Assembly (NCBI GenBank): GCA_011033025.1
Contig: WFMF01000214.1
Location: 1-64,000, forward strand
Source of the DNA: Beroe forskalii
Lineage: Eukaryota > Ctenophora > Nuda > Beroida > Beroidae
Direction: 5' to 3'
Length of the DNA: 64,000 bases
How positions within the stretch are numbered: the first letter of the stretch is position 1; each line of letters opens with the position of its first letter. The position numbers and the translations under genes are program-made. The notes below the pieces were generated by a model. The model saw nothing but the letters and a program-made list of their open reading frames with translations, was not told where the DNA came from and searched no databases. This document shows, in pieces, positions 12,635 through 23,809 of this stretch.

Positions 12635-13836
12635 GGGGCCAACCCCCATAAACCCCCGGTGGATATCGAAAAATGGCAAATGGGGGTTTAATTTTTGGGG
12701 GTTTATGGGGGTTTATGGGGGTTTATGGGGGCTTAATTTAGTTAAATTTGGCTGTTTTATGATTAATTTTTGCACGATTTTTGGCTTTTTTAACGGAATG
12801 GTACCATTTTTGTTGAGGATTTTCGACCCTTTTCTGAAATGGTACCATTTTTTGTTGGCGATTTTTAACCCTTTCCTGAAATGGTACCTCTTTCAAAATG
12901 GTACCATTTTTCGTTGATGATTTTCGACCCCTTTCTGAAATGGTACCATTTTTTGTTGACGATTTTGGGCCCTTCTTTGAAATGGTACCATTTTTCGTTG
13001 ATTATTTTCGAACCTTTTCTGAAATGGTACTATTTTGGCCTTTTTTCTGAAAATGGTACCATTTTAGTTGATGATTTTCGACCCTTTTCTGAAATGGTAC
13101 CATTTTTTGTTGGAGATTTTTCGCCCTTTTCTAAATTGGTACCATTTTTGTTGACGATTTTTTGGCCCTTCTTTGAAAATGGTACCATTTTTGATTGATG
13201 ATTTTCGACCCTTTTCTGAAATGGTACCATTTTTTGTTGACGAATTTCAACCCTTTTCTAGAATGGTACCATTTTTGTTGAAGATTTTTCGCACTTTTCT
13301 GAAATGGTACCATTTTCTGTTGACGATTTGCGAACCTTTCCTGAAATGGTACCATTTTTGGCCCTTTTCTGAAATGGTACCATTTTCGTTGATGATTTTC
13401 GACCCTTTTCTGAAATGGTACCATTTTTTGTTGGACATTTTCGCCCTTTTCTAAATTGGTACCATTTTTTGTTGACGATTTTTGGCCCTTCTTTGAAATG
13501 GTACCATTTTCGATTGATGATTTTCGACCCTTTCCTGAAATGGTACCATTTTTCGTTGATGATTTTCGACCTTTTTCTAGAATGGTACCCTTTTTTAGAG
13601 ATTTTTGGCTTAACTTTTCTTCCTTTCTTCGCTTATTAGTTTAAATACGCCTTTAAAATTGAGCAAGGATCACAAGAATTACACATTTTCACCCACAATT
13701 GAGCCATTTTGTCTGAAATTTTGATCATTTTGGAAATGGTACCTGGAAAATTAAACCCCATAAACCCCCAAGTGGATATCGAAAAAGGCAAATGGGGTTA
13801 AATTTTGGGGTTTATGGGGTTGCCCCCCCCCCCCCC
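12635..13836. mobile_element. Satellite-bearing non-autonomous DNA transposon
   Basis: The left end GGGGCCAACCCCCATAAACC and the right end (GGGTTTATGGGGTTG followed by a C-run) are inverted repeats of about 23 bases. A subterminal block GTGGATATCGAAAAA then GGCAAATGGGG occurs near both ends in the same orientation (12660 and 13772). The interior is a ~45-bp tandem array. The flanking 7-bp duplication and the known empty site in LINE copy 1 show that the whole unit inserted at once. No transposase is encoded. A decayed relative lies at 16797-17010. Confidence 0.8.
12795..13600. repeat. GGTACC-containing ~45-bp tandem array inside the transposon
   Basis: About 18 units of the form GGTACCATTTTT, GTTGATGATTTTCGACCC, TTTTCTGAAAT. 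Variants alternate between TTGATGATTTTCGACC and TTGACGATTTTTGGCC, which hints at a two-unit sub-pattern. Frames of 60-105 codons on both strands arise because the unit has few stop triplets. Confidence 0.85.
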
Positions 13837-13884
13837 GACTTGGCGAAGGGTTCGCAGCAAGTCCCGTCCGGCGCGAGGCAGGTC

Positions 13885-14830
13885 CTATACGATTCGAATG
13901 TTTGATGTTGGAACGTGGGTTGACCGTGGCGTAGTCTGAGGGACGACTGAGGGAGGCTGAGATGGGTGCGATGTAGTCCGAGGAGGGAGTTGAAGCTGCT
14001 GCTGCTGCAGGAGAGTAGATACTGCCACCTTGTCTCTACACACCTGACCATTGCTGATATAATGGTACTGCTCAGGATTGCTGCTGATTTTCTCCTTCAT
14101 CTGTCGCACAAGTCCCTTCCTTTCTTCTCGCTCCTCACGCGTTCTGTCTGGAGAAATGAATACCCTGCTGAAGCGAGTGTCCCGTAGTCTCCTAGCACTC
14201 CTCAATACCATCGCTGCTCCTTCGCTGCTCTGGAACACCACCTTCACTGGGCGCTGAACCCCTGCTCTAACGGTACCAACTCGGAAGCAATCGCTAACAG
14301 TGGGTCTTTCTGTCACACAGCTGATTCTGATCATCTCTTCCACCTTTTGCTGCACAGCTTCATTGGATCTCTCCTCGAGACCGAAGACCATCACAGTTCT
14401 CCTCCTTTCATCGTCCATCACTCCTGACTTGACTGCAGCTTTTACTTGAGTCGCCGTGATCCTCTCGTCGCAGCCCTGTTTCACCACGTCGCTGAAACTT
14501 CTCATCTCCTTCTCCACTGTCGTCTGCAGCGATACAATCTGATCGGAGTTACTCTTCAGCAGGCTCTCCTGGAGTTTAGATCTGAGAAGTGTTCTCTGAA
14601 TCTCAATCTGCTCCTTGTTCATTCCTTCCACGCACACAGCTGCTGATCTAAGCATAGCCTTACTCTTTCCCAGCACACTCACAGCTGATAAGACAAGGGT
14701 TGACAGAGACGACTTGTCAAGCTTCATGACTGCAGTCTTGGTGATCTCTCCCACTTAGCTCCAAACAAACCACTGAACACAGAGTCAACGTCTTTTCCAA
14801 TTTGTACAGATTGTCCAATGAAAAGTCCAT
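13885..14830 (-). CDS. LINE ORF1 protein (RNA-binding, RRM-like), decayed
   Basis: ORF1 proteins of non-LTR retrotransposons bind element RNA and form the RNP used in retrotransposition. The likely original start is the ATG at 14828-14830 (MDFSLDNLYKLEK). A one-base gain near 14747 breaks the frame here, and the long open part runs from 14754 to 13885. After a leucine-rich N-terminal part with coiled-coil-like heptads, TVMVFGLEE opens an RRM-like fold, followed by SDCFRVGTV, RPVKVVF and RVFISPDRTREER, the usual ORF1 order (GL-E, RxG, RPxKV, ISPD-T-ER). A glutamine run (LQQQQLQL) and a proline-rich tail follow. The frame is lost near IRIV, just before the inserted transposon; copy 1 continues through GPACLAPDGTCCEPSAKSPS to a stop. 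The family looks like CR1/L2-type ORF1s, but I cannot fix the clade. Confidence 0.75.
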
Positions 14831-15250
14831 TTTGTGTACAGTGTGTACACGGTGATGCACAATGAAATGTTGCTGAGTGCGAGTTACTGTGTACTGATAA
14901 CAGAGCACTGAATTTAACACGCACAAGAAAACTGATAAAATGCAATGAGAAAACTGATAAAATGCATAGAGTTGCAGTAGTAGTGCACCCTTTTTGGGTG
15001 GCATTCGATAACTGATACTTTTTGGGTTCTTTCTGAGTGCTTGAGTGGACTCAATATCTCCATAACAGTATAACAAGCAATTCTAAATTTGAATAACTTT
15101 CTTTACTTAGCGTTGTCAAACTTCATAATATACAATTTGATTGCATAATGTAGTGCTGTAAAGTTAAGAACCTGCACTTGACTGACTCAAGAACGGCGTA
15201 AGTATTACGTCTAAGGCCTGCATAAAAAAGATAAAAAAGACCTGCATTAA

Positions 15251-15780
15251 AGGGATGGTATAGTTTTGGGCTCAAAAATAGATTTTGTTTATTTTAGCCT
15301 GAATGTTACCGAAATATCATATAAACAAGTATGTGATGTGTTTCATTCCACAATATGCGCCCTGTGACCACTAATTAATAGATTTGTAACGGAAAATTTA
15401 TCATACAATATACATAACCGCAAGCCGAGAAGGCATAGGGTCCACCTTTGAATATAATCCAAGGTGATATCGCGCTCATAAATTGCATCATTATGGCGGA
15501 ACCACAAATGTGTATTCAACAAAATGATATTTGGCATGTCCATAATTGATTGGAGAACCATAATCCATACATAATTAATGTCAGAAACCAATGAGTTTCA
15601 CATGATAACCTCATAACATCCATGTGCCTTTTCAGAGCAAATATTACAGCCTTAATTGAGTTATTCCAGGGCGTGTTTGTACAAACAAACGTGCAGTACG
15701 TTATAAGAGGTCATGAAGTAGCCATTTCTACCGGAATAAGAAAAAATTAGAAATTTGCATCTGAAAACTTTACCATCCCT
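15251..15780. mobile_element. TTAA-flanked 530-bp MITE (piggyBac-like signature)
   Basis: The ends AGGGATGGTATAGTTTT (15251) and AAAACTTTACCATCCCT (ending 15780) are inverted repeats with two mismatches. TTAA lies directly outside both (15247-15250 and 15781-15784). A TTAA target duplication is the hallmark of piggyBac-superfamily transposition. The interior has no transposase and no frame above about 80 codons. Confidence 0.75.
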
Positions 15781-15784
15781 TTAA

Positions 15785-16790
15785 CCTATCACCAGACCAA
15801 AGTGGCATACGGATCTATACCCTCGCTTTATTCATTATTGAGTCTACCTAGCAAGAACCAATAACTTATAATATAGTCATCGGAGAATGTTAATAGCTAG
15901 TTTTACAGCGTGTAGTTACTATATATTATTATTAATCTTACATTTAACAAAGTATAATATGAACAGCAGTCTTTACATTATAAGATTATAAAAGGCTTTG
16001 ACTTTGACACTATCGAGGTGTTGATAATCATCTTGATGGAATTTAATTTAATTTACCTGTCAAGGCTTCAAGGGTCGTGTGATGAAATGCAATCCCATCA
16101 AGTTTGGTGGAAGGTGAAATCAATGCATTTCATCGGAGAAATTAATTTTCAAATGATATATTAAACTATTAAAGCTTTAAAGCATAAATCTCAACTCCAG
16201 AATCTCAACTCCAGAATGGAATGCAGGATGTACAGCTGCTTAACTGCCCTCCTTTTGGGAGGGTGACCTTCGGCATCCCTATTTTTGAGCCCCAGAAAAA
16301 TATAACCAATAAGCACTGGCTCGGAATGCACTCTTCTGTATTTTTGGCAATATAAAAATGTCCGAAATTTGACCTACAAATTTCTTCAAATAAATTGAAA
16401 TTTACCTGGCTCAGTTTTTACGTCGTCAAAGCCCTACCTATCTCAAATCATTTTTAGAATATATCTGCAAAATTTGGAGATTCAAGTTTAAGTTTCGACT
16501 GACAAAAATTATATTTTCAGAACGGAGAAAACACCGAATTCCACAGGTATGGTTTACTTATCATAATCATTTGTTAATTAACTAATTTATAAATATTTTA
16601 GTTTAGTGTGAAGCGTTAATTGCTTTAGCTAATAGATTGGTGGCTATTTTAACTGAATTTGAGACTTTTAGAGACAACCTAGCTGAACGAAATAAATACA
16701 TATTATATTACATACCGTTCAAGCCTTCAATTGTTCATGATTAGCTGATGTCCTAGCATTGTGAGTGGAATAAATTCCTTGGGACTTTAT
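15785..16790. other. Non-coding stretch, nothing recognised
   Basis: AT-rich sequence with one exact duplication of TCTCAACTCCAGAAT (near 16189 and 16203). No exon or element seen. Confidence 0.45.
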
Positions 16791-16796
16791 TCTGTA

Positions 16797-17010
16797 GTTG
16801 GGGTGGTTCCCTTTTCCGGCAAATGGAAATTTCGGACCTTTTCCAAAATGGCGGGTACTATTTTATCGACGCAATTTGACGCATTTTGACGTTATACTCA
16901 AAGCATTTAAACTTTTTAACCACGCTTGAAACCAAAAAGTGGATATGAAAAAAGTCAAGACGGGTTTTAATTTTACGGTGTCGATAGCTTCATTGGAATT
17001 GCCCTCCATA
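16797..17010. mobile_element. Decayed relative of the satellite-bearing transposon
   Basis: AGTGGATATGAAAAAAGTCA, GGGTTTTAATTTTACGG and TTGCCC match in order the right subterminal part of the 12635-13836 element. Upstream, CCTTTTCCAAAATGG and GGTACTATTTT resemble its array unit. Ends and target duplication are not recoverable, so only membership of the family is claimed. Confidence 0.5.
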
Positions 17011-17764
17011 CAACATAATTTCTCTCTCTAAAGCTCTAAGAATTTATTTAAATGTATGTAATAATAGCCCTCATACGTTGCTGGATCTCTCTCATACATA
17101 ATCTCATATAATGATTCAATGCTCACGTCACTCAACAACCATATCTTAAAAGCAGTGTTCGATTAAATATGGAAACTAGAACACTCTCAATTTTACCAAA
17201 GCTTTATCTCCTTAGGGAGGCGGAAGCCAGCAATTGAGCTGTGATATCATGCTTATAGGAATAGACGGGTAAATGAAACACATTTAACTGGCACTTTAAG
17301 TGGTTCAAATGGTAGGTAGGTATCCCAGGACTCAGACAAATTCTTACCACAAACCCAGCTAAGATTGCTGGTATTTGAACTGATATCATAGAGGTTTAAT
17401 AACTTAATAAGAATCCTAATACCTCCAATGTAATTGAAAGCTTGACACACGCTAGATTTAATTAAAGTAGTTAAGTAGCGACTAAATTTAGAATTTAGGT
17501 ATCAAATTTAGGTGAAATTTCGTTTCCACTTTCGCGCTGACTTGGTCCTCTCTTTTTGAATTTAAGCTTTTCATGCCTTTATAAGGCTGAATATAATATG
17601 CTTTCTTACCCACGCACATTCCCACAGCTATAATCTTTTGAATTAAAATGCTGGTTAAGAAAAATAAACGGCTGATCTCTTTTCACAGTTAAATGGTCAA
17701 CTGATATGTAGCATGAAATCGCCTATTTTTCTTACGTGATGTCTTGTCTGATTATTGATGATTA

Positions 17765-17867
17765 TAGTCTCTGCGACAAAATAAAAGACGCCGATTTTAT
17801 GAATTATTGAATAAATCTGATGTAATAATTAAAATTGACAGCTCCTTTCATTTTGTCGCAGAGACTA
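17765..17867. mobile_element. ~103-bp MITE with TA target duplication
   Basis: TATAGTCTCTGCGACAAAAT (from 17763) and ATTTTGTCGCAGAGACTATA (to 17869) are perfect 20-base inverse repeats. The outer TA on each side fits a Tc1/mariner-type insertion. The 60-base centre is AT-rich and non-coding. Confidence 0.75.
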
Positions 17868-17874
17868 TAAATAT

Positions 17875-19440
17875 CATTAATACGAATCAGTATGTGACTT
17901 AAAAATAGTGATCCGATCATTCAGTCAAGAAAAATGAATGTGTGTTCCTTTAGTTTACGTCTGTTGAAATGGGTTAAACTGTTAACCGAGGAAGTCTTTA
18001 AAACAAACTGTTCTTGACGGTGTATAAGTCTAAAATAACTGGGAGCTTTGAAGGCAATTAAGAAATCCCCAGACTTCTCAAGAGAGGCATGGTTGCTCTA
18101 CCTGTAGTGTCTGAAGATCCCTGCCTACAACTTCTGCTCCCTTCTTGAAGCAGAAATAAAACTGTCAATCACTGCGACGACTTGAAATTGGGCGATTTTC
18201 ATCTAATTTGCAGAATCTGGCGGCCATTCTTCCTCAGGCGTATAGTAACACGCTCTACCAATTGCTTAGCAAACATAATACCCTTGTTTATTCCGATACA
18301 ACGGGAGTTATACAATGTATTATATTATGCAGTAAGCTGCACATAATCTTGTGTCAATATTACCCACATTAGGAACTTATAAGTGCTAATTTGACCATTT
18401 TAGATCCTAAAATGTGTTTTAAAACTGTACAGCTTCAAAGCTGTTTGAATTAACCAAAGTTTCAAATGTTAAAAGCGAAATTATGTATAGGGCACCGTGG
18501 CCTAGTAATACAAAAACAGCGATGGCTTGCTGTGATAATGCGTCAGACGAACATGGTTTTATTGGTGGTGATAATAAGATGGTAAATCGCAATATGCATA
18601 GATTCAGAATTTCAAACTATCTCTTAATACCGTTACATATTACTATATTGTGCACCATTTTAGCCATTTTGGGCATTGCTACGCTTCGCATTCGCATAGT
18701 AAAGGTGTTGCTAGTACTACAACCCATCCCTCAGAAAAGAAAAAAGTTGGGTTGGCTTAGTGCCACCTAAAAAGGGGCGTTACCAGCGCAGGAGGCACAG
18801 ATTATATCCCGTTAACAGGCTTTGCTAAATCTCCTGATTCATTGAATGTTCATTACTCAGCTGTTATTCGCATTGTGGTGTAGTGCGCTTCATAACCTTA
18901 TATAACCCTATAACAGTGGTATCGCTGGAATGCTGGCTGACATGCAAGTGTAATAATGTATTGGTCAGGTAGGTGCTGTCATGGTTACATGCCTGTGTGT
19001 GACGTAGCAGCTTTAACAACCAATCAGCAGCCGCTACCAAGAGACACGCCCATTTTAGCACAGTATTTAATATTTGCATTAGGGAATGGTCCGTTGCTCC
19101 ACGGAAGTAGCTGGAAGGATTATGAGCGAGTTATTTTGGGAAACACATTAAATTTGCCCATGAACCAAATCTTTACATACCAGCACACATGGGAGTGGTT
19201 AATGGACATTTCTATTTTAGTTTTAGTCTTTATATATTAGTGACATTTAGTGGCATTATTTGAGCGGGGAAGTTGGCTACGATGCCCAGGAAATGTCGTA
19301 CACTAAAGGAATGGCGAATCTGCTAATTATCCCTAGATTCTAGAATAATCCAGGTCCTGAATAATCCAGGTCCTACTTCTTGAGTCTTTTCATTCCTGTA
19401 GACCGTAACAAGGCAATAAAATCCTCCATAATAATAACCC
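17875..19440. other. Non-coding stretch with one weak short frame
   Basis: A 95-codon frame at 18483-18770 has one hydrophobic stretch (ISNYLLIPLHITILCTILAI) but no recognisable family, codon pattern or splice context, so I do not call it a gene. Nothing else is seen. Confidence 0.4.
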
Positions 19441-19529
19441 CACGTGTTGTTCCTCAGATATTCAACGACGGAGTGGACAGCACTGTCGTCACGCCCGTTC
19501 AGGTCCACAGCCCCCCTGCCCCACCCCAG

Positions 19530-19669
19530 GTGGGGTTATCAAAGTGGAGAGTATCTCCCCCTCCCAAGCCTCCCCTCCCTGCTTCATCCTCCCCACCTCC
19601 CCTCCCGAGGGGAAGGAGTCAGGCAACACTGCGACCCCCCTCAAGCAACCTGCAGATGCAGACACAGCG
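19530..19669 (+). CDS. Candidate exon upstream of the decapeptide array
   Basis: A pyrimidine-rich tract ending CCACCCCAG at 19529 precedes a frame reading VESISPSQASPPCF, TSPPEGKESG and TPLKQPADADTA, a typical disordered coding composition. GCG at 19667-19669 is followed by GTGAGT, a consensus donor, in phase 0. The FAM13 exon at 29818 starts in phase 0 behind a strong acceptor, so the two could splice directly, making the array intronic. Alternatively the exon reads through the donor into the array (SQDNTNNTPVVQPVT). Just upstream, in another frame, PRVVPQIFNDGVDSTVVTP also looks coding and would need a shift near 19530. The exon assignment is an inference. Confidence 0.4.
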
Positions 19670-19689
19670 GTGAGTCAGGACAACACCAA

Positions 19690-22600
19690 CAATACTCCAG
19701 TAGTTCAACCAGTCACTCCAACCCCTCCAGTAGTTCAACCAGTCACTCCAACCCCTCCAGTACTTCAACCAGTCACTCCAACCCCTCCAGTAGTTCAACC
19801 AGTCACTGCAACCCCTCCTGTAGTTCAACCAGTCACTCCAACCCCTCCAGTAGTTCATCCAGTCACTCCAACCCCTCCAGTAGTTCAACCAGTCACTCCA
19901 ACCCCTCCAGTAGTTCAACCAGTCACTGCAACCCCTCCTGTAGTTCAACCAGTCACTCCAACCCCTCCAGTAGTTCATCCAGTTACTACAACCCCTCCAG
20001 TAGTTCAACCAGTCACTTCAACCCCTCCAGTAGTTCAACCAGACACTCCAACCCCTCCAGTAGTTCAACCAGTCACTCCAACCCCTCCAGTAGTTCAACC
20101 AGTCACTCCAACCCCTTCAGTAGTTCAACCAGTCACTCCAACCCCTCCAGTAGTACAACCAGTCACTACAACCCCTCCAGTAGTTAAACCAGTCACTCCA
20201 ACCACTCCAGTAGTTCAACTAGTCACTCCAACTCCTCCAGTAGTTCAACCAGTCACTGCAACCCCTCCAGTAGTTCAAACAGTCACTCCAACCCCTCCAG
20301 TAGTTCAACCAGTCACTGCAACCCCTCCAGTAGTTCAAACAGTCACTCCAACCTCTCCAGTAGTTCAACCAGTCACTCCAACCTCTCCAGTAGTTCAACC
20401 AGTTACTCCAACCCCTCCAGTAGTTCAACCAGTCACTCCAACCTCTCCAGTAGTTCAACCAGTTACTCCAACCCCTCCAGTAGTTCAACCAGTCACTCCA
20501 ACCACTCCAATAGTTCAACCAGTCACTCCAACCCCTCCAGTAGTTCAACCAGTCACTCCAACCCCTCCAGTAGTTCAACCAGTCACTCCAACCCCTCCAG
20601 TAGTTCAACCAGTCACTCCAACCCCTCCATTAGTTCAACCAGTCACTCCAACCCCTCCAGTAGTTCAACCAGTCACTCCAACCCCTCCAGTAGTTCAACC
20701 AGTCACTTCAACCCCTCCAGTAGTTCAACCAGTCACTCCAACCCCTCCAATAGTTCAACCAGTCACCCAACCCCTCCAATAGTTCAACCAGTCACTCCAA
20801 CCCCTCCAGTAGTTCAACCAGTCACTCCAACCCCTCCAGTAGTTCAACCAGTCACTCAAACCCCTCCAGTAGTTCAACCAGTCACTCCAACCCCTCCAGT
20901 AGTTCAACCAGTCACTCCAACCCCTCCAGTAGTTCAAACAGTCACTCCAACCCTTCCAGTAGTTCAACCAGTCACTCCAACCCCTCCAGAAGTTCAACCA
21001 GTCACTCCAACCCCTCCAGTAGTTCAACCAGTCACTCCAACCCCTCCAGTAGTTCAACCAGTCACTCCAACCCCTCCAGTAGTTCAACCAGTCACTCCAA
21101 CCCCTCCAGTAGTTCAACCAGTCACTCCAACCCCTCCAGTAGTTCAACCAGTCACTCCAACCCTCCAGTAGTTCAAACCAGTCACTCCAACCCTCCAGTA
21201 GTTCAAACAGTCACTCCAACCCTCCAGTAGTTCAACCAGTCACTCCAACCCTCCAGTAGTTCAAACCAGTCCACTCCAACCAGTCACTCCAGTAGTTCAA
21301 CCAGTCACTCCAACCCCTCCAGTAGTTCAAACAGTCACTCCAACCACTCCAATAGTTCAACCAGTCACTCCAACCCCTCCAGTAGTTCAACCAGTCACTC
21401 CAACCCCTCCAGTAGTTCAACCAGTCACTCCAACCCCTCCAGTAGTTCAACCAGTCAACCCCTCCAACCCCTCCAGTAGTTCAACCAGTCACTCCAACCC
21501 TCCAGTAGTTCAACCAGTCCACTCCAACCCTCCAGTAGTTCAACCAGTCACTCCCAACCCCTCCAGTAGTTCAACCAGTCACCTCCAGTAGTTCCCTCCA
21601 ACCCCTAGTTCAACCAGTCACCCAACCCCTCCAATAGTTCAACCCCTCCAGTCACTCCAACCCTCCAGTAGTTCAACCAGTCACTCCAACCCCTCCAGTA
21701 GTTCAACCAGTCACTCCAACCCCTCCAGTAGTTCAACCAGTCACTCCAACCCCTCCAGGTTCAACCAGTCACTCCAACCCCTCCAGTAGTTCAACCAGTC
21801 ACTCCAACCCTCCAGTAGTTCAACCAGTCACTCAACCCCTCCAGAAGTTCAACCAGTCACTCCAACCCTCCAGTAGTTCAACCAGTCACTCAACCCCTCC
21901 AGTAGTTCAACCAGTCACTCCAACCCCTCCAGTAGTTCAACCAGTCACCCTCCAACCTCCAGTAGTTCAACCAGTCACTCCAACCCTCCAGTAGTTCAAC
22001 CAGTCACTCCAACCCCTCCAGTAGTTCAACCAGTCACTCCAACCCTCCAGTAGTTCAACCAGTCACTCCAACCCTCCAGTAGTTCAACCAGTCACTCCAA
22101 CCCTCCAGTAGTTCAACCAGTCACTCCAACCCCTCCAGTAGTTCAACCAGTCACTCAACCCCTCCAGTAGTTCCCAGTCAGTTTCAACCAGTCACTCCAA
22201 CCCTCCAGTAGTTCAACCAGTCACTCCAACCCCTCCAGTAGTTCAACCAGTCACTCCAACCCCTCCAGTTGTTCAACCAGTCACTCCATCCCCTCCAGTA
22301 GTTCAACCAGTCACTTCAACCCCTCCAGTAGTTCAACCAGTCACTCCAACACCTCCAGTAGTTCAACCAGTCACTCCAACCCCTCCAGTAGTTCAACCAG
22401 TCACTCCAACCCTCCAGTAGTTCAACCAGTCACTCCAACCCTCCAGTAGTTCAACCAGTCACTCCAACCCCTCCAGTAGTTCAACCAGTCACTCCAACCC
22501 CTCCAGTAGTTCAACCAGTCACTCCAACCCTCCAGTAGTTCAACCAGTCACTCCAACCCCTCCAGTAGTTCAACCAGTCACTCCAACCCCTCCAGTAGTT

Positions 22601-23490
22601 CAACCAGTCACTCCAACCCCTCCAGTAGTTCAACCAGTCACTCCAACCCTCCAGTAGTTCAACCAGTCACTCCAACCCTCCAGTAGTTCAACCAGTCACT
22701 CCAACCCCTCCAGTAGTTCAACCAGTCACCCAACCCTCCAGTAGAAGTTCAACCAGTCACTCCAACCCTCCAGTAGTTCAACCAGTCACTCCAACCCCTC
22801 CAGTAGTTCAACCAGTCACTCCAACCCTCCAGTAGTTCAACCAGTCACTCCAACCCCTCCAGTAGTTCAACCAGTCACTCCAACCCTCCAGTAGTTCAAC
22901 CAGTCACCCAACCCTCCAGTAGTTCAACCAGTCACTCCAACCCCTCCAGTAGTTCAACCCAGTCACTCCAACCCCTCCAGTAGTTCAAACAGTCACTCCA
23001 ACCCCTCCAGTAGTTCAACCAGTCAACCCTCCAGTTGTTCAACCAGTCACTCCAACCCCTCCAATAGTTCAACCAGTCACTCCAACCCCTCCAGTAGTTC
23101 AACCAGTCACTGCAACCCCTCCAGTAGTTTAACCAGTCACTTCAACCCCTCCAGTAGTTCAACCAGTCACTCCAACCCCTCCAGTAGTTCAACCAGTCAC
23201 TCCAACCCCTCCAGTAGTTCAACTAGTCACTCCAACCCCTTCAGTAGTTCAACCAGTCACTCCAACCCCTCCAGTAGTTCAACCAGTCACTCCAACCCCT
23301 CCAGAAGGTCAACCAGTCACTCCAACCCCTCCAGTAGTTCAACCAGTCACTCCAACCCCTCCAGTAGTACAACCAGTCACTACAACCCCTCCAGTAGTTC
23401 AACCAGTCACTCCAACCCCTCCAGTAGTTCAACCAGTCACTCCAACCCCTCCAGTAGTTCAACCAGTCACTCCAACCCCTCCAGTAGTTC
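19690..23490 (+). repeat. 30-bp minisatellite, ~126 units, encoding VVQPVTPTPP
   Basis: The unit CCAGTAGTTCAACCAGTCAC plus TCCAACCCCT is 30 bases, so it translates as the decapeptide VVQPVTPTPP. The array is open for 1.1 kb from its start and again over its last ~400 bases. Between about 20760 and 23040 many units are 29 bases long, mostly by loss of one C from the CCCC run, and the frame scatters. Variant units (GTCACTGCAACCCCTCCTG, TAGTACAACCAGTCACTACA) recur at 120-base spacing or near both ends, which indicates local duplication. Antisense reads (WRGWSDWLNY) are by-products. Confidence 0.9.
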
Positions 23491-23735
23491 AACCAATCAC
23501 ATACTCTTATCAGAATGATCACCAGCAGTTTGGCCACACAGAACCCACTCACTATTCTCAGCATACCGCCCAGGGTGGATGGGTTTGCCCACTTGCACCT
23601 CACTCTTATCAGCACGTCCAGTACTTCACCCACTCGGAACCCACTCACATCAGCAGTCAGCGCCCTCAGCCCACCCCTCACTCAGTTTTCCATTCACATG
23701 GCACACCCACTCCCATTCCAAGCTCATCTGTGTGA
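23491..23735 (+). CDS. Candidate coding tail after the decapeptide array
   Basis: Continuing in the repeat's VVQP register, the sequence reads PITYSYQNDHQQFGHTEPTH, then SQHTAQGGWVCPL, SYQHVQYFTHSEPTHISSQ and TPTPIPSSSV before TGA at 23733-23735. The two EPTH-containing segments are internally repetitive and rich in H, Q, Y and P, as in structural or adhesive proteins. Together with the N-terminal flank this suggests a protein of roughly 1,300-1,400 residues dominated by the decapeptide. In this assembly the 5' and 3' frames differ, because of the length changes inside the array. A second frame across 23515-23808 is also open. No family is recognised. Confidence 0.35.
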
Positions 23736-23809
23736 GGGTGGGTTTGCTCACCCACGTAGTCGATTTGTTGCAGTATCCTCCCACCTAATATATTATCTAT
23801 ACATTTGAA

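Larger units (their letters stand above)
12399..14966 (-). mobile_element. ORF1-only LINE derivative, copy 2, split by a DNA transposon
   Basis: Minus-strand copy of the element at 6893-8370. Its 5' end (high coordinates) keeps only two of the TTTTATCAGTTTTC leader units. ORF1 follows from 14830. The sequence is then interrupted at 13836-12635 by another transposon and resumes at 12634 with the 3' UTR, ending near 12399 in the ACCGTGGGTTTTCAAACAAA tail. The 3' UTR matches copy 1 closely. As in copy 1, nothing resembling endonuclease or reverse transcriptase lies between ORF1 and the tail. Confidence 0.8.

Noticed and set aside
12705-13644. Frames of 60-105 codons in the GGTACC array
   Set aside because: By-products of the tandem unit inside a transposon; no conservation of one frame.
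19619-23681. Antisense WRGWSDWLNY repeat frames
   Set aside because: They are the complement of the 30-bp array; any 30-bp unit without stops gives them, and their flanks do not look coding on that strand.
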